Shown here piece after piece: positions 62,722 to 64,000 of a DNA stretch of 64,000 bases. The DNA is from Hyphomicrobiales bacterium. Lineage in GTDB: Bacteria; Pseudomonadota; Alphaproteobacteria; Rhizobiales; Rhizobiaceae. How positions within the stretch are numbered: position 1 is the first letter of the stretch; each line of letters starts with the position of its first letter. Under the pieces are notes generated by a model that saw only the letters and a program-made list of their open reading frames with translations, was not told the origin of the DNA and did no database searches. Made by a program: the position numbers and the translations under genes. The stretch spans positions 156,708 through 220,707 of the forward strand of contig UCHV01000024.1 in assembly GCA_900472395.1 (NCBI GenBank), read 5' to 3'.

Positions 62722-62737
62722 TAGAGCGGCAATGTAA
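62274..62737 (+). pseudogene. IS5-family transposase OrfB, frameshifted
   Basis: Continuation of the transposase in the -1 frame: RGTESKAIGRSKCGMTTKILALTD, GLIADKAFDSD with the second catalytic Asp, and WRHLIEDFF with the Glu region. After FFKL the frame is lost: CTCAGGAG near 62609-62614 reads as CTCAAGGAG with one base missing, and the in-register tail (MRADKTDESFCAIIHLAAAAIN) resumes at 62633 in another frame. The uncorrected product ends at 62636. Confidence 0.75.
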
Positions 62738-62740
62738 CCA

Positions 62741-63160
62741 TCAGCTGCGCCCCGCGCGTCGCATAGGCATCCGATCGATGAAATCGAACATCTCGACATC
62801 GCCGACGACCTCGTTGCTGCGCAGTTTCACACCGCCGTCCTTGCCCACCAGAACCGCATGAAATCTGTTGCCTTGGATGTCGGCGTCGGCCCTGAGTTTC
62901 GCAGCATCCAGATTGCCGCCTCGGCCATGGATGGCTCTCACGCGACCGTCAGACACTTGCAGAACGACCATGTCGCGTTCGGTCAGTTGAGAACTTTGTG
63001 CCTGTAACAGTTCGATCTGACACTGCAGGTTGCGATCATCGGCATCTCCAAAGAGCACGAGGACACGATTCTTCCAGTCATACTGCGAGAGGCCGTCCAT
63101 GCCGGATGCCGGAGCTATGGTGCCGAGCGCTATGGCCACTGCTGCTGCAATCGTTTTCAT
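62741..63160 (-). CDS. DUF4174 family periplasmic protein
   Basis: Protein of 139 residues with an N-terminal signal peptide (MKTIAAAVAIALGTIAPASG). The mature part begins LSQYDWKNRVLVLFGDADD, matching DUF4174 proteins, a thioredoxin-like family of unknown function. The C-terminus (SNEVVGDVEMFDFIDRMPMRR) is also typical. TGGGAGATTTGCC precedes the ATG. The IS element ends 20 bases downstream and does not cut the gene. The family lacks the thioredoxin CxxC here. Confidence 0.82.
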   Translation of the reverse strand: MKTIAAAVAIALGTIAPASGMDGLSQYDWKNRVLVLFGDADDRNLQCQIELLQAQSSQLTERDMVVLQVSDGRVRAIHGRGGNLDAAKLRADADIQGNRFHAVLVGKDGGVKLRSNEVVGDVEMFDFIDRMPMRRAGRS

Positions 63161-63409
63161 GGCAAATCTCCCAATGTTGTCGGTTGAGAACGAACCCGCC
63201 AGCAGATCGTTCTCGAGCTCGCGAATTCGTGTCTACTCTATAAGCCGGCCCTTTGACGCAGATCCGCCATCGTCTTTCAGCTTCATAGTAAGGGCCGCCG
63301 ATCTGGCAGGCCCAAGCTTGTCGAGCCCCGCCAACGGCCCAGTTCAGAACCGTGGCGTCGGTGATCTTGCCCTGCGTTTCCGTCTGTCCAGCTGCAAGTT
63401 CGCTGTCAC

Positions 63410-63571
63410 CTGGCCCGGCGCGGCTTTGAGCTCCTATCTCGTGCCTATGTCGAAGCCCGCTATTCATCGAAGTATGAGATAACCGTCGACGAGCTCGAAT
63501 GGCTGCTCGAACACGTGAAGATGTTGCAGGCACTGGTTTCGGAAATCTGCTTCGAACGCGTTGGCTTATAA
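63410..63571 (+). pseudogene. C-terminal fragment of a HEPN-domain protein
   Basis: A short frame encodes LARRGFELLSRAYVEARYS, then EITVDELEWLLEHV and a LVSEICFERVGL ending. This resembles the C-terminus of HEPN-domain proteins paired with MNT nucleotidyltransferases, including toxin-antitoxin systems. No start, no SD and no upstream HEPN or MNT sequence can be found in 63161-63409, so it is a remnant. Identification is from pattern only. Confidence 0.5.
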
Positions 63572-64000
63572 CCTGAAAGCTTTCGGTTTTCGGACAGGGT
63601 TCTCTAGATGCTGCATCGCGACTTTCCTCAATTTGATTGCTTCGCGCCCCAAAAGAATAAGCTGAAGCGATTGGAATAATATGGGTCTGCCGCTGACAGG
63701 ACTTGGTGGCTGTCAGCGGAAAAGAGCGCTGCACTTCTCAGAGCGAAAGATTTGGGCTTTCTTTCGCCCCTGACCAACTCACGGCAACGCTAACCTTATG
63801 TGATCGCCTGAAGGCATTCTTACGGACTACCGTCAGAAGCCGAAGTGCGGGGCCGCTCATGGCTTCGAGAGCGTATCCAGCACCGATTACGCAGGGCAAA
63901 CAGGCAGTTTGATCCTGTAAGCGGGCCACCAGCCCGACGGGTAGACTCAGGGGGATTTTGCTGTCGAGCTAGACCGCTTGCTAGGCAGTGTCCCCATAAA
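63572..64000. other. Right-edge stretch without a recognisable gene
   Basis: Only short frames without SD signals occur here. A GGGC/GCCC hairpin lies near 63926-63940. The last bases (GGCAGTGTCCCCATAAA) look like a possible insertion-sequence end, but the partner end is outside the window. Nothing else is seen. Confidence 0.4.

Noticed and set aside
63078..63734. 218-codon minus-strand frame near the right edge
   Set aside because: It overlaps the DUF4174 start and the HEPN-like fragment, lacks an SD and shows no known domain.
1..64000. CRISPR array, rRNA, prophage or replication/partition genes
   Set aside because: I looked for direct-repeat arrays, repABC-type genes and phage structural genes and saw none.

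Overview
The window looks like part of a rhizobial (Hyphomicrobiales, Rhizobium/Agrobacterium-like) secondary replicon or catabolic island. The basis is high-GC coding sequence, four complete CUT1 sugar-ABC transporters plus one dipeptide-type ABC transporter in 64 kb, many LacI/IclR/DeoR/AraC/LysR/TetR regulators each beside its own catabolic cluster, an IS5/IS427-type insertion sequence, and several TTG starts behind strong Shine-Dalgarno (SD) sequences. No rRNA, complete tRNA, CRISPR array, phage module or replication origin was seen.

Region 1 (1-9993): an IclR-type regulator heads a minus-strand cluster of an enolase-superfamily dehydratase, mannonate dehydratase (uxuA), a CUT1 transporter (binding protein, two permeases, ATPase) and a glycerate 2-kinase cut by the left edge. 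Divergent from it run an RraA-like aldolase and an SMP-30 lactonase, ended by a near-ideal intrinsic terminator. This reads as uptake and breakdown of a sugar acid or its lactone. Region 2 (9992-17918): aldo/keto reductase, glyoxalase-fold protein, an SDR, a second CUT1 operon and a LacI regulator.

Region 3 (18094-28050): a long plus-strand operon divergent from that LacI gene: orphan Rieske ferredoxin, two paralogous ACMSD-like amidohydrolases, separate DhaK and DhaL kinase subunits without DhaM, a third CUT1 transporter and a second enolase-superfamily enzyme. I cannot match this combination to a described pathway.

Region 4 (28091-40785): a minus-strand operon of DeoR regulator, BadF-type amino-sugar kinase, fourth CUT1 transporter, AgaS-like SIS protein, GatZ/KbaZ-like protein, a DSD1-fold PLP enzyme and RidA. 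Upstream lie a GH4 alpha-galactosidase (melA) and a divergent AraC regulator. It fits galactosamine or galactoside use. Region 5 (40960-53201): a LacI regulator divergent from an operon with a Tat-exported family 5 binding protein, a putative cytoplasmic glycosidase (GHL6 plus beta-galactosidase trimerisation domains), dipeptide-type permeases, a fused two-domain ATPase, hydroxypyruvate isomerase, tartronate semialdehyde reductase and a frameshifted glycerate 2-kinase.

Region 6 (53349-64000): a saccharopine-dehydrogenase-like protein, a LysR gene divergent from three SDR genes, a TetR gene with a palindromic operator, a prolyl oligopeptidase, a small lipoprotein, an unknown protein, a decayed IS5-family element, a DUF4174 protein and a HEPN-like gene fragment. 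The last 430 bases hold nothing I can identify.

Starts were chosen from SD spacing and homology. Substrates are inferred from gene families and neighbours, not shown by the sequence.
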